A stretch of DNA of 64,000 bases from Pampinifervens sp037481935 (GTDB taxonomy: Bacteria > Aquificota > Aquificia > Aquificales > Aquificaceae), in assembly GCF_046159715.1 (NCBI RefSeq), contig NZ_JBJXCT010000003.1, positions 115,886 through 179,885 of the forward strand. Reading direction: 5' to 3'. Positions 33,256 to 42,326 of this stretch are shown piece after piece; the stretch's first letter is position 1; each line of letters starts with the position of its first letter. Under the pieces are notes generated by a model, which did no database searches, was not told the DNA's origin, and saw nothing but the letters and a program-made list of their open reading frames with translations. The position numbers and the translations under genes are program-made.

Positions 33256-34469
33256 TGCTTCTCACCTCCTCTTGCTTTATACCATCCCCACTCTATGATG
33301 GATATGATGGGGAGAGAAAGGAAGAAGGCAAAGAGTCCTGCGGTAAACACGAGGCCAAGCATGGCGTTGGTGGGTGTGGGAGGCATGGTCCCCAGTATAG
33401 TAAGAGCCATGGAGGATATTACCAGCACAATAAACATTATGAAAAAGAGAGGTCTGTTCCTCGCACTCTTTAGTGGTGAAAAGTCAAGGAAGGGCAGTAT
33501 AAGTAAGAAGACAAGGGAAAGATTGAAGGCCACAAAACCGAGGAACTTGTCAGGTATGGACCTGAATATGGTATAGTATGCCAGCAAATACCACTCAGGA
33601 GCTATGTGGGCTGGTGTTTTGAAGGGGTCTGCAGGGTCATAGTTGTCTGGTGGCAGGAAGTGGTGCATGTAGAAGAAGACAAAGAAGAAAAACACCGCAA
33701 GGTAGCCCATTATGTAGGCACCCTCCTTGAGGGTCATGTAAGGATGGAAGGGGACACCTTCTTTTTTCTTGTCTATCTCTCTTCCCTCTGGATTGGATAT
33801 ACCCGCTGCACGCACTAGATAGAGGTGTATGCTTACAAGAAGGAGAAGTATGAGGGGCAGGAGCCATATATGAAGACCGAAGAACCTTCCGAGGGTTATC
33901 TGACCTATTTCATAACCTCCCTTCATCCATATGGATATGGTCTCTCCTATTTTGAGATGACCTATGAGAGGTGCAGAGTCTATTGAAGTAGGAATCTCTG
34001 CGGTAACCACCATGCCCCAGTAAGAAAGCTGTCCCCAGGGGAGGAGGTATCCGGTAAGAGCTGTTACAAGGAGAACAAAGTAAATGAGCCATCCCACAAT
34101 CCAGGTAAGTTCCCTCGGCTTCTTGTAAGCATTATAGTATATGCCAGTGAATATATGGAGGTAGACTACCGCAAGGAAGAAGTTTGCACCCGCGGCGTGC
34201 ACGTGCCTTATGAGCCACATGAAAGGCACTTCTTTCATTATGGTGTAGTTGGCACTGTCAAAAGCGGTATGAACGTTTGGCTGATAATACATGGTAAGGA
34301 ATATGCCAGAAATGACCTGAATGGCAAAGGCCACTATTGCCATAATCCCAAAAGCGTAGGGGAAGGTGAGGTTTTTGGGCACTTTGTAGTCCACCATCTG
34401 AGACTGCCAAAGCTCAGAAAGGTGCGCCCTTTCATCAATCCATCTGCCAATCCTTCCAAGCATCTTCAC
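33252..34469 (-). CDS. petB: Cytochrome b of the bc1 complex
   Basis: This 405-residue membrane protein has the haem-ligand helices (IRHVHAAGANFFLAVVYLH and LGRFFGLHIWLLPLILLL, then SIHLYLV) and the quinol-oxidation motif PEWY. It is the full-length bc1 form with eight likely helices, not the split b6/subunit IV form. It oxidises quinol at the Qo site and reduces quinone at Qi. It follows petA by 6 bases. Confidence 0.96.
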   Translation of the reverse strand: MKMLGRIGRWIDERAHLSELWQSQMVDYKVPKNLTFPYAFGIMAIVAFAIQVISGIFLTMYYQPNVHTAFDSANYTIMKEVPFMWLIRHVHAAGANFFLAVVYLHIFTGIYYNAYKKPRELTWIVGWLIYFVLLVTALTGYLLPWGQLSYWGMVVTAEIPTSIDSAPLIGHLKIGETISIWMKGGYEIGQITLGRFFGLHIWLLPLILLLLVSIHLYLVRAAGISNPEGREIDKKKEGVPFHPYMTLKEGAYIMGYLAVFFFFVFFYMHHFLPPDNYDPADPFKTPAHIAPEWYLLAYYTIFRSIPDKFLGFVAFNLSLVFLLILPFLDFSPLKSARNRPLFFIMFIVLVISSMALTILGTMPPTPTNAMLGLVFTAGLFAFFLSLPIISIIEWGWYKARGGEKQ

Positions 34470-34475
34470 ACCTCC

Positions 34476-34994
34476 TTATGTAAGTTCCTTGACAAAGCCT
34501 GCTTCACCTATAACAAGCTTGTTGCCATCCCTCTTTTGCGGAGGCACGTGAAGTGGTCTTGGCGGAGGACCGGCTATGTTATCTCCCCACGGTGAATAGA
34601 AACCTCCGTGACAGGGACAGTGAAAAACAGGGTAGTTAAACTCAGCCTCACCCTGAGGCTTCCAGAGAGGAACACAGCCAAGGTGGGTGCATACCGCTAT
34701 GAGAGCGTATGCCTCCTGACCCTGAAGTAGTCTGGCATTGACCTCCTCCTTTGCCTTACCGGTCCACTGGAAGCCCTGTGGGAGCTTGACCACAAAGACA
34801 GGCTTGCCCTTCCAGGATACAACCCTGACCTGCCCTTCTGGGATGGAAGCCACATCCACCTCCACCATGGCACCCGCAAGTGAGGCAGCGCTTGGTGCAA
34901 GAGTCTTGACTATTGGATACAGGACTCCAAGGACTCCCACAACTCCGAGACCGCCTATGGCAAGACCCATAAGGTCCCTTCTTGAAGTTTCCAT
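34476..34994 (-). CDS. petA: Rieske iron-sulfur protein of the bc1 complex
   Basis: This 172-residue protein has a twin-arginine-type N-terminus (SRRDLMG) followed by a hydrophobic anchor. The Rieske cluster motifs are CTHLGC and CPCHGGFY, each giving one Cys and one His ligand. The ATG at 34994 is set by GGAGGT 6 bases upstream; an earlier in-frame start 18 bases up has no such site. It is the first gene of petA-petB-petC and is read away from sqr. Confidence 0.95.
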   Translation of the reverse strand: METSRRDLMGLAIGGLGVVGVLGVLYPIVKTLAPSAASLAGAMVEVDVASIPEGQVRVVSWKGKPVFVVKLPQGFQWTGKAKEEVNARLLQGQEAYALIAVCTHLGCVPLWKPQGEAEFNYPVFHCPCHGGFYSPWGDNIAGPPPRPLHVPPQKRDGNKLVIGEAGFVKELT

Positions 34995-35028
34995 GACTTT
35001 ACCTCCTGACATAGTTCATAACATTTTA

Positions 35029-35057
35029 ATTATATCAGAAGGAATTATAAAGGACAA
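35029..35057 (-). promoter_or_regulatory. Promoter of the pet (bc1) operon
   Basis: On the minus strand TTGTCC (35057-35052) and TATAAT (35034-35029) are separated by 17 bases, 35 bases before the petA start codon. A second TATAAT-like box lies at 35045-35050. Confidence 0.6.
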
Positions 35058-35079
35058 AAGGAGTTTTTTGTAATTTTAT

Positions 35080-35109
35080 TTGACATGTCTAACATTTTGC
35101 TTATATAAT
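35080..35109 (+). promoter_or_regulatory. Promoter of sqr
   Basis: TTGACA (35080-35085) and TATAAT (35104-35109) match the consensus exactly with an 18-base spacer. The predicted start near 35116 gives a 30-base leader containing AGGAGG. This is the strongest vegetative promoter I saw in the window. Confidence 0.8.
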
Positions 35110-35146
35110 TATAAGCTATTACTTATAAAACTCAGGAGGTTGTGTT

Positions 35147-36439
35147 ATGAGCAAGCATGTGGTGATAATCGGCGGTGGGATAGGTGGAATAGCCACCGCC
35201 TACGACCTCAAAAAGTTAGACAAAAGCCTGAAGGTCACCATCATATCGGGAAGACCCTACTTCGGCTTCACTCCTTCCTGGCCCCACCTCGCTCTGGGCT
35301 GGAGGAAGTTCGAGGACATAAGTGTCCCCCTTGCAGGACTCCTTCCAAAGCACGGCATAGACTTCATAAACGAGGATGCGGAGAGCATTGACCCTGAAGC
35401 CAACAGGGTAAAGACAAAGGGTGGTAAGGTTGTAGAGTATGACTATCTGGTCATAGCCACAGGTCCAAAGCTTGTCTTTGGCGCAGAGGGTCAGGAGCAG
35501 AACTCCACCTCTGTGTGCACTGCAGAGCACGCCATGGAGCTCAACAAAAGGCTTGAAGAGTTCTACAGAAACCCGGGACCTGTGGTGGTGGGTGCCATAC
35601 CGGGCGTGAGCTGTTTCGGTCCGGCTTACGAATTTGCCTTCATGCTCCATCATGAACTCAAAAAGAGAGGCATAAGGCATAAGGTGCCCATAACCTACAT
35701 TACATCAGAACCTTACGTGGGTCATATGGGGCTTGGTGGTGTCGGACCCTCCAGAAGGCTCATGGAAGATGTAATGGCAGAAAGGAGCATAAAGTGGGTT
35801 GCCAACGTGAAGATAACAAAGGTTGAGCCGGACAGGGTAATATACGAAGACCTTGAGGGCAAGACCTATGAGGCACCTGCAAAACTCTCCATGATTATGC
35901 CAAGGTTTATGGGTCCCGAAGTAGTTCAGTCTGCAGGTGAAAAGGTGGCAAACCCAGCCAACAAGATGGTCATAGTCAACAGATGCTTTCAGAACCCCAC
36001 ATACAGGAATATCTTTGGAGTAGGAGTGGTCACTGCCATACCTCCTGTGGAGCAAACACCCATACCCACAGGTGCACCCAAGACTGGTATGATGATAGAG
36101 CAGATGGCTCTTGCGGTTGCTCACAACATAATCAACGACATAAGGAACAATCCAGACAGATACGCTCCTGAGCTGTCTGCCATATGCATAGCGGATATGG
36201 GTGGCGATGCCATGGGCTTCTTCGCTTCTCCTGTGCTTCCTCCCAGGTCAACGGTGCTTTACAGGAAAGGTGCCATAATGCACTACATCAAGTCAGCCTT
36301 TGAAAAATACTTTTTGTGGAAGGTAAAACACGGGGACGTGGCGCCGTGGTTTGAAGAAAAGGGGCTTGAATTCCTTCTGAAGATTCACCCAATTCACCTG
36401 TGCTCTGACTGTTCCGGTTCACCAGGGTCTGCCTGCTAG
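35147..36439 (+). CDS. sqr: Sulfide:quinone oxidoreductase
   Basis: This 430-residue membrane-associated flavoprotein oxidises sulfide and reduces quinone. It has the FAD motif IIGGGIGGIATA (7-18) and the redox cysteines Cys124, Cys156 and Cys347 (in SAICIADM), at the positions known from the Aquifex enzyme of the same length. The C-terminal amphipathic region ends in LCSDCSGSPGSAC. It is divergent from the bc1 operon, so sulfide electrons can pass from quinol to bc1. The stop overlaps the converging mutS2 stop (CTAG). Confidence 0.95.
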   Translation: MSKHVVIIGGGIGGIATAYDLKKLDKSLKVTIISGRPYFGFTPSWPHLALGWRKFEDISVPLAGLLPKHGIDFINEDAESIDPEANRVKTKGGKVVEYDYLVIATGPKLVFGAEGQEQNSTSVCTAEHAMELNKRLEEFYRNPGPVVVGAIPGVSCFGPAYEFAFMLHHELKKRGIRHKVPITYITSEPYVGHMGLGGVGPSRRLMEDVMAERSIKWVANVKITKVEPDRVIYEDLEGKTYEAPAKLSMIMPRFMGPEVVQSAGEKVANPANKMVIVNRCFQNPTYRNIFGVGVVTAIPPVEQTPIPTGAPKTGMMIEQMALAVAHNIINDIRNNPDRYAPELSAICIADMGGDAMGFFASPVLPPRSTVLYRKGAIMHYIKSAFEKYFLWKVKHGDVAPWFEEKGLEFLLKIHPIHLCSDCSGSPGSAC

Positions 36440-38697
36440 TCTCTGTTCAGATATGCGAGGGAGGTTCCCGCTCCTCCCTCCTTTGGATACCCCTCCCTGT
36501 GGAAAACCACAAGGGGTGAAGAAGAGAGAAATTCCTGAACAGCTCTCTTCAGAGTCCCATAACCATGTATTATCTTTACAGCCTTCAGACCCATGCTGTG
36601 GGCTTCCTGAAGAAAAAGTTCAAGTTTGGTGATTGCTTCCTCCACGCTAAAGCCTGTCAGGTTTATCTCCGATGGTGAACTTCTCTTTATCTCAAAAACC
36701 TTCTCCGGTTGCTGCTCTTCTGGAGGTGGTTCGGTCTTTCTTAGCTCTGAGAGCTTCACCCATGCCCTTACACCACCAGCCAGAAGGCAGGCTTTTCCCT
36801 CCCTTATTTCAAGCACTCTACCCTTTGAGCCAAATATCTCCACCCAGTCTCCAACCTCTATGGTTTCCTCCCTTTCCTTTTTGTAGGCTTCCTCTACCTT
36901 CTCCCTGAACAGCTCCCTGAGCTTCTGCCTGTCTTTTAGACTTCTCATGTGCTTTTCTGCCTCATGGAGAAACTCCTCAAAACGCTCCTTTACATCCTCT
37001 ATGGCTCTTCTTATCTCCTGCTTCTTTCTGCTTTCAAGCTCCCTAAGCATGGCTTCCTGCTCCGCTATCATTTTTTCAAGTCTTTCTCTCTCCTCCTGCA
37101 GTTCCCTTAGCTTTTCCTGATACTCCCTTATATAACTTTCAAGCATTTCTCTTGCGGTAAAATACTCCTCAAAGCCTGCAGGAAGAAATCTTCTTGCCTT
37201 CTGTATCAGCTCCTCCGGCATACCACACTTCTGGGCTACAAAAAGTGCCATGCTTTCCCCCACCGCATCGTATACTATCCTGTAAAGAGGCTTCAGGCTT
37301 TCTCTGTCAAAAAGCGTGCTTGCTGGCGTGTAGTAGTCAGAGTTGAGGGCATACACCTTTATGGGTGTGTGATGGGTGTTAACAAGCACAAAGGCCATTT
37401 TCTCCCTTAGATATTCCAGAACTGCAACTCCAAGGGCTGAACCTTCTACGGGGTCAGTTCCAGCACCCAGCTCATCAAGAAGCACCAGGGTGTTTTCCTT
37501 CACATGGGGCAGGAACTCAGCAATGTTGACCATGTGAGAGGAAAAGGTGGAGAGGCTCTGCTCTATGCTCTGCTCGTCCCCCACGTCCACAAAGACATTT
37601 TCAAAAACTGGTAGTGTGCCCTCCTGCAAAGGTATGGGTATGCCAGACTGGAAAAGAAGACAGCAAAGGCCAAGAGTTTTCAGGGCCACAGTTTTACCAC
37701 CCGTATTTGGTCCTGTTAACACAAGCCCTCTTTTGCCCTTTATGACTATATCAAGAGGAACCACATCCTCCTTCAGAAACACCAGAAGCGGATGTTTCAC
37801 CCCCAGAAGCTCCACATGCTGACCCATGGAGGGGAACCTTCCTCCATATGCTCTGGAAAACTGAGAAACAGAATTCAGATAATCTACCTTCACAAGAGTT
37901 CTGAAGGCCTCCATAAGCCTCTGGGACTGCTCACCAATCATGGAAGAGAGTTTTTTCAGTATCCTTCTTACCTCCTCCTCTTCTTCATCTCGTAGGGTTG
38001 TAAGCCTGTTGTTTAGCTCAATTACGCTCTGAGGCTCCACATATGTGGTAAAGCCAGAGGAGGAGGTCCCGTGCACTACACCGACCACTTTCTTGACCTC
38101 TGTGGTCTTTACTGGCAACACATACCTGCCATTTTTGTAGGCAACGAATTTGTCAGAAAAGACCCTGTCAGCATCTGGTCTTGAGAAGACAGCTTCAAGC
38201 CTCTTAAGCACCTCCTTTTCTGTATCCCTTATCCTCTGCCTTATCTCCCTAAGATTCTCGCTTGCAGAGTCTTTTACAAAGCCCCGCGGGTCTATAACAG
38301 ACTCAATCATGTTCTCAAGGCTGCTAAAAAGATGGAGCCCCTTTGTAAGCCTGGTAAGGCTCCTGTATGTCTGAACCATTTCCCCGAGAACTTTTCTGAG
38401 CTCCCTTATAAGCCTTATCACCTTAAGAAGTGCAAGGGCTTCATCCACTGTTATGGCATAATCCTTTATGGAAGTCCTCTTTATAAGTTCTTCCACATCC
38501 TCAAAGTTGTATAGATTTACTCTGTTGGAAACTTTCATAAAGTCTTCCACAAGGCTCAATTTTTCTTTCAGCGAATCCCTGTCGCTTGTGGGCCTTATCT
38601 GGTCAATGAACCTCTCTGTTGCCTTTGAATGAGCATAGGTCTTTATCCTGTCCAGAACATGAAAAAACTCAAGCCTTATAAGGTCTCTTTCTCTCAT
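36436..38697 (-). CDS. mutS2: MutS2 family ATPase with Smr endonuclease domain
   Basis: This 753-residue protein has the MutS core without the mismatch-recognition domain. Walker A is GPNTGGKTVALKT, Walker B is LVLLDELGAGTDP, a long coiled coil follows at about 510-610, and a C-terminal Smr domain contains VKIIHGYGTLKRAV. MutS2 proteins limit recombination or rescue collided ribosomes. The ATG at 38697 is preferred to a TTG one codon upstream. The gene follows the diguanylate cyclase gene by about 12 bases. Confidence 0.95.
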   Translation of the reverse strand: MRERDLIRLEFFHVLDRIKTYAHSKATERFIDQIRPTSDRDSLKEKLSLVEDFMKVSNRVNLYNFEDVEELIKRTSIKDYAITVDEALALLKVIRLIRELRKVLGEMVQTYRSLTRLTKGLHLFSSLENMIESVIDPRGFVKDSASENLREIRQRIRDTEKEVLKRLEAVFSRPDADRVFSDKFVAYKNGRYVLPVKTTEVKKVVGVVHGTSSSGFTTYVEPQSVIELNNRLTTLRDEEEEEVRRILKKLSSMIGEQSQRLMEAFRTLVKVDYLNSVSQFSRAYGGRFPSMGQHVELLGVKHPLLVFLKEDVVPLDIVIKGKRGLVLTGPNTGGKTVALKTLGLCCLLFQSGIPIPLQEGTLPVFENVFVDVGDEQSIEQSLSTFSSHMVNIAEFLPHVKENTLVLLDELGAGTDPVEGSALGVAVLEYLREKMAFVLVNTHHTPIKVYALNSDYYTPASTLFDRESLKPLYRIVYDAVGESMALFVAQKCGMPEELIQKARRFLPAGFEEYFTAREMLESYIREYQEKLRELQEERERLEKMIAEQEAMLRELESRKKQEIRRAIEDVKERFEEFLHEAEKHMRSLKDRQKLRELFREKVEEAYKKEREETIEVGDWVEIFGSKGRVLEIREGKACLLAGGVRAWVKLSELRKTEPPPEEQQPEKVFEIKRSSPSEINLTGFSVEEAITKLELFLQEAHSMGLKAVKIIHGYGTLKRAVQEFLSSSPLVVFHREGYPKEGGAGTSLAYLNRD

Positions 38698-38709
38698 CAA
38701 TAGAATATT

Positions 38710-40557
38710 TTAGTAACTCTCCTCCTGCCAGAACTCGGTTCTGAACCTTACAACCCTGTTCCTGCCCGCCTGCTTTGCCCTGTAAAGAGAAACATCTGCA
38801 AACTTTATGCACTGCCATATTTTATCAGAGTCATGGGGAAATTCAGCAACACCTATGCTAACGGTCTTTTTCAGCACAATCCCTGGTGCCTCTATGGTGT
38901 GGTTTTCTATAGCCCTTCTTATCTTCTCAGCCACCTCTTCAGACTTACCAGGCTGCACGTCTACCAGAAGCACCATAAACTCCTCTCCACCGTATCTTAT
39001 CACCATGTCTGCCTCTCTCACAGATTTTTGTATTTGATGGGCAACCTCTCTGAGAACTCTATCCCCCACATCATGACCGTATCTATCGTTGACCTCTTTG
39101 AAGTAATCCACATCCACCATGAGAATGCCCAGAGCTGTCCCACGCCTTCTTGTCTGGGCAACCAGCTTATCAATCGTCTCCTCAAGGAACCTCCTGTTGT
39201 ATAGCCCTGTAAGCTGGTCTCTGAATGACTGCTCTCTGAGCATGTCCATGTAGGTTCTTGCCTCAAGCACTGGCGCCGCCTCATTGAGATAGCCCTTTAT
39301 GTATGGTATTAACAGGTTTATAAAGGGCTCCATCTCAGGTTCGTAGATTAACTGCACCACATTGCCCACCGCACCACCCACGTATGCGGGTATGCAGTAG
39401 TAATGAAGTCTACCTTCTTTGCATGCCTGGTTATCTCCAAAGTTTGGGCATATGCAGGGAAACTCTCTTGAATCCACGCTGGTTCCTGTTCTTTTTGCCC
39501 TGCATTCCTCTGCATTTTCAAGTATAACCTCATTGCAGCGGCTTTTGGAACCTATGGCATAAACCAGACTCATCCTGTTTTTTGCCTGGTTCACTTCATA
39601 CAGACAGAAGTTGTCAAGGCTCATGTAATCCTCCAGCACCTCCCTTATCCTCTCGTAAACGTCCTTCTTACGCCTGTCCTTTTCTATTACCCTCTTGAAC
39701 TTATAGATGTTAAGAAGCTCGTCCACAATCTTTGAAGTGTCCGAAAGCACATTTCCAGTTTTCAACACCCCATAACCTATCATGCTCCTGACCTTCTCCT
39801 CAACAGAGTTCAGGGTATTGTGAAGGCTTTTGAAGGACTGGGATAATATCTCTTTCAGTGCACTGGCTTCATATCCTGGGTCTGTTTTTATTTCATATTT
39901 AAAGGAGCCCTCCCCCGCAGACTTCATAAATTGAGCAAGCTCATTTATAAAGCTACTTATCTTCGTTATAAAAAGATTCATAAAAAGTGCAACCGCGGCA
40001 AGGGCAAGCAGGAAAGCAACAGTAAGCACGGAGAGAACCTTTGCAGAAGCTGACCTTATGTGAGTCAGGTCCATGCTCAGACTTATGGCACCAAGGGTTT
40101 CACCTGGCTTAGCCCTGTGGCACTGAAGACAGTCTACCCCCTTTATAGGCTCTGCCCTGTAAGGTATAACTATTCTGTATTTAACTGAGGTGAGGGATTC
40201 CTCAAGATGCTCCATGGTCTTGCCTGTTTGGAGGACTGCCCTTTCCAGCTCATCCTTTGGCAGCTCAAACCTCATGCCACCTCCAAACTGCTCCACCACG
40301 CTCTTTGCCCTTATAACCCTTATCTCCTCCACCCCTTCTATCTCCCTTATTCTGCTAAGAAACTCATCCCTCCTGTTTATTACGCCCATGACCATAAAAG
40401 AGGTAAGTGTATCCCTGACCAGTTCAGATATTATGTATGCCCTCTGCTTGGACTCTCCAATAGCCTGAGATCTGAAGGTATAAAGCGTGGTTGCGAGTAT
40501 AAGTAAAAAGGCAAGTAGCATTACACCTACAAGCCTTACAAGAATGGCTTTTTTCAT
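38710..40557 (-). CDS. Membrane diguanylate cyclase with periplasmic c-type haem motif
   Basis: This 615-residue protein has a transmembrane helix (10-28), a periplasmic domain with a CLQCH haem motif (Cys143, Cys146, His147), a second helix (about 172-195), a HAMP-like linker, a GAF-like domain with several cysteines (about 330-430), and a C-terminal GGDEF domain. The active-site motif is RYGGEEF and the inhibitory-site RxxD is READ. It should make cyclic di-GMP in response to a haem ligand or redox state. AGGAGGG precedes the start. Confidence 0.85.
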   Translation of the reverse strand: MKKAILVRLVGVMLLAFLLILATTLYTFRSQAIGESKQRAYIISELVRDTLTSFMVMGVINRRDEFLSRIREIEGVEEIRVIRAKSVVEQFGGGMRFELPKDELERAVLQTGKTMEHLEESLTSVKYRIVIPYRAEPIKGVDCLQCHRAKPGETLGAISLSMDLTHIRSASAKVLSVLTVAFLLALAAVALFMNLFITKISSFINELAQFMKSAGEGSFKYEIKTDPGYEASALKEILSQSFKSLHNTLNSVEEKVRSMIGYGVLKTGNVLSDTSKIVDELLNIYKFKRVIEKDRRKKDVYERIREVLEDYMSLDNFCLYEVNQAKNRMSLVYAIGSKSRCNEVILENAEECRAKRTGTSVDSREFPCICPNFGDNQACKEGRLHYYCIPAYVGGAVGNVVQLIYEPEMEPFINLLIPYIKGYLNEAAPVLEARTYMDMLREQSFRDQLTGLYNRRFLEETIDKLVAQTRRRGTALGILMVDVDYFKEVNDRYGHDVGDRVLREVAHQIQKSVREADMVIRYGGEEFMVLLVDVQPGKSEEVAEKIRRAIENHTIEAPGIVLKKTVSIGVAEFPHDSDKIWQCIKFADVSLYRAKQAGRNRVVRFRTEFWQEESY

Positions 40558-40614
40558 AAACCCTCCTTGGTTAAAGATTATAAACTCTCATTCCTGGAGT
40601 TGACTTACATCATA

Positions 40615-40642
40615 TTGCAAATTTTTCTCAATAGCTTATAAT
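40615..40642 (+). promoter_or_regulatory. Promoter of the peroxiredoxin gene
   Basis: TTGCAA (40615-40620) and TATAAT (40637-40642) are separated by 16 bases, 35 bases before the ATG. AAGGAGG lies in the leader. A separate TTGACT at 40600-40605 is too far from this -10 box to pair with it. Confidence 0.55.
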
Positions 40643-40677
40643 ATTCAATAACAAAAACTTGATTAAGGAGGTAAGAC

Positions 40678-41277
40678 ATGGAAGCAGTTAAGGTTGGACA
40701 GAAGGTTCCAAATTTTGAGATGGAGGTGTATGACCCCAAAACTCTCGGCTTTGGGAAGGTTTCCCTGGAGGACCTTCTCAGGGAGAGGAAATGGACAGTG
40801 CTTTTTTTCTACCCTGCAGATTTTACCTTTGTATGTCCCACAGAGCTGGCAGACCTTGCAGAGCACTACGAAGAGCTCCAGAGGATGGGGGTTGAGGTAA
40901 TATCCGTCTCAACGGACACCAAATACACCCATCTTGCATGGCAGAGAGCAGAAAAACTACTGGAGAATGTCAGATATCTCATGGGTGCAGACCCTACAGG
41001 AAAGGTCTCAAGGCTCTTTGGAGTCTACGATGAAAACACGGGGCTTGCCTTGAGGGGAACCTTTATAATCAACCCAGATGGTATACTTGTTGGCTCTGAA
41101 GTTAACTTCTACAACGTGGGAAGGAACGCAGAAGAACTGGTGCGCAAGATGAAGGCAAACGCATACCTGATGAGCCATCCCGATGAGGCCTGCCCTGCAA
41201 AGTGGAAAGAGGGTGAGAAAACCCTCAAGCCATCTCAGGAGCTTGTAGGGAGAGTTTACGAGGCTCTGCAGACTTGA
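40678..41277 (+). CDS. 2-Cys peroxiredoxin (AhpC/Prx1 type)
   Basis: This 199-residue protein has the peroxidatic cysteine in FTFVCPTE (Cys53) and a resolving cysteine in the C-terminal DEACPAKW, the typical 2-Cys arrangement. It reduces hydrogen peroxide and organic peroxides in the cytoplasm. It is followed by a thioredoxin-reductase-like gene that may be its reductant, although a terminator-like hairpin lies between them. Confidence 0.93.
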   Translation: MEAVKVGQKVPNFEMEVYDPKTLGFGKVSLEDLLRERKWTVLFFYPADFTFVCPTELADLAEHYEELQRMGVEVISVSTDTKYTHLAWQRAEKLLENVRYLMGADPTGKVSRLFGVYDENTGLALRGTFIINPDGILVGSEVNFYNVGRNAEELVRKMKANAYLMSHPDEACPAKWKEGEKTLKPSQELVGRVYEALQT

Positions 41278-41282
41278 AACTT

Positions 41283-41310
41283 CCCCCACTGGGGGGACTA
41301 TATTTTTATA
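41283..41310 (+). terminator. Rho-independent terminator after the peroxiredoxin gene
   Basis: CCCCC (41283-41287), loop ACT, GGGGG(G) (41291-41296) form a compact GC stem only 6 bases after the stop, followed within a few bases by a T-rich run (TATATTTTTATA). The T-run is not immediately adjacent, so termination may be partial. Confidence 0.55.
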
Positions 41311-41330
41311 TTCTATATGGAGGATAAGGT

Positions 41331-42302
41331 ATGGAGCTGACACTGGATTTTCATACAGATAAGGTTTACGATGTAATTATAATTGGCGGTGGACCCGCAG
41401 GTGCCTCTGCGGCCATATACACCGCAAGAGCTGGCCTTTCAACCCTTGTGCTTTATAGGGCTGAGGCAGATGGAGCGCTTGGAGTGACGCAACAGATAGA
41501 GAACTACCCTGGTATAAGGGGTCCCTTATCTGGATATGAGCTTCTGAAGCTTATTCGTGAACATGCAAAAGCCTTTGGTGCAGAGTTTATAAGGGGTAAG
41601 GTAATAGCTACGGACCTGATGAATGATATAAAGAGAGTATATACCATAGATGGTAGAGAATTTAAGGGCAGGGCTGTGATAGTTGCATCGGGAGCTATGG
41701 AAAGGACGAACAAGTATAAAGGTGAGGAAGAATTCCTCGGTAAGGGTGTATCTTACTGTGGGGTCTGCGATGCAGCCTTTTTCAAAGACAGACCTGTGGC
41801 TGTAATAGGAGAGGATGACTACGCCCTTGAGGAAACTGAGTTTATAGCCCGTTTTGCAAGCAAGATTTACCTCGTTGTCCCTTCCAGCAGGATAAAGGCA
41901 CCCCACGAGATGGTCTCTGAGATACAGTTCAACCCAAAGGTGGAAATACTCCTTCATCACAGGGTTGTGGAAATCTCAGGCACATCCCTTGTGGAGGGGC
42001 TGTGGGTTCAGAATATTACAACGAAGGAGAAAAGGCTCCTGCAGGTGGATGGTGTATTCATATTCCTGGGTGGTAACAAGCCCTCGGTGGACTTTCTTAT
42101 GAACCAGGTGGAGATGAACGGAGAACACTGCATAGTGGTCAACGAAGAAATGATGACTTCAGTTCCCGGAGTATTTGCTGCGGGAGATGTGCTCTGCACC
42201 AACATAAAGCAGGCTGTGATAGCAGCGGCAGATGGTGTAAAAGCTGCCCTTGCTGTGGACAAATACCTGAACAAAAAAGCAAAGATTACCGCCCAGTGGT
42301 AG
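41331..42302 (+). CDS. Thioredoxin reductase-like flavoprotein with atypical NAD(P)H domain
   Basis: This 323-residue protein has the FAD motif IIGGGPAGASAA, the redox pair CGVC (Cys143, Cys146) and the C-terminal FAD motif GVFAAGDV. The second nucleotide site is abnormal: where thioredoxin reductases have GGGDSAxEE it reads GEDDYALEE, and the basic HRR motif for NADPH is replaced by VPSSR. It may therefore use a donor other than NADPH. GGAGG lies upstream of the ATG. The next gene downstream is a prenyl synthase. Confidence 0.85.
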   Translation: MELTLDFHTDKVYDVIIIGGGPAGASAAIYTARAGLSTLVLYRAEADGALGVTQQIENYPGIRGPLSGYELLKLIREHAKAFGAEFIRGKVIATDLMNDIKRVYTIDGREFKGRAVIVASGAMERTNKYKGEEEFLGKGVSYCGVCDAAFFKDRPVAVIGEDDYALEETEFIARFASKIYLVVPSSRIKAPHEMVSEIQFNPKVEILLHHRVVEISGTSLVEGLWVQNITTKEKRLLQVDGVFIFLGGNKPSVDFLMNQVEMNGEHCIVVNEEMMTSVPGVFAAGDVLCTNIKQAVIAAADGVKAALAVDKYLNKKAKITAQW

Positions 42303-42326
42303 AGCTGGTTTATACTATTTTAGCCT

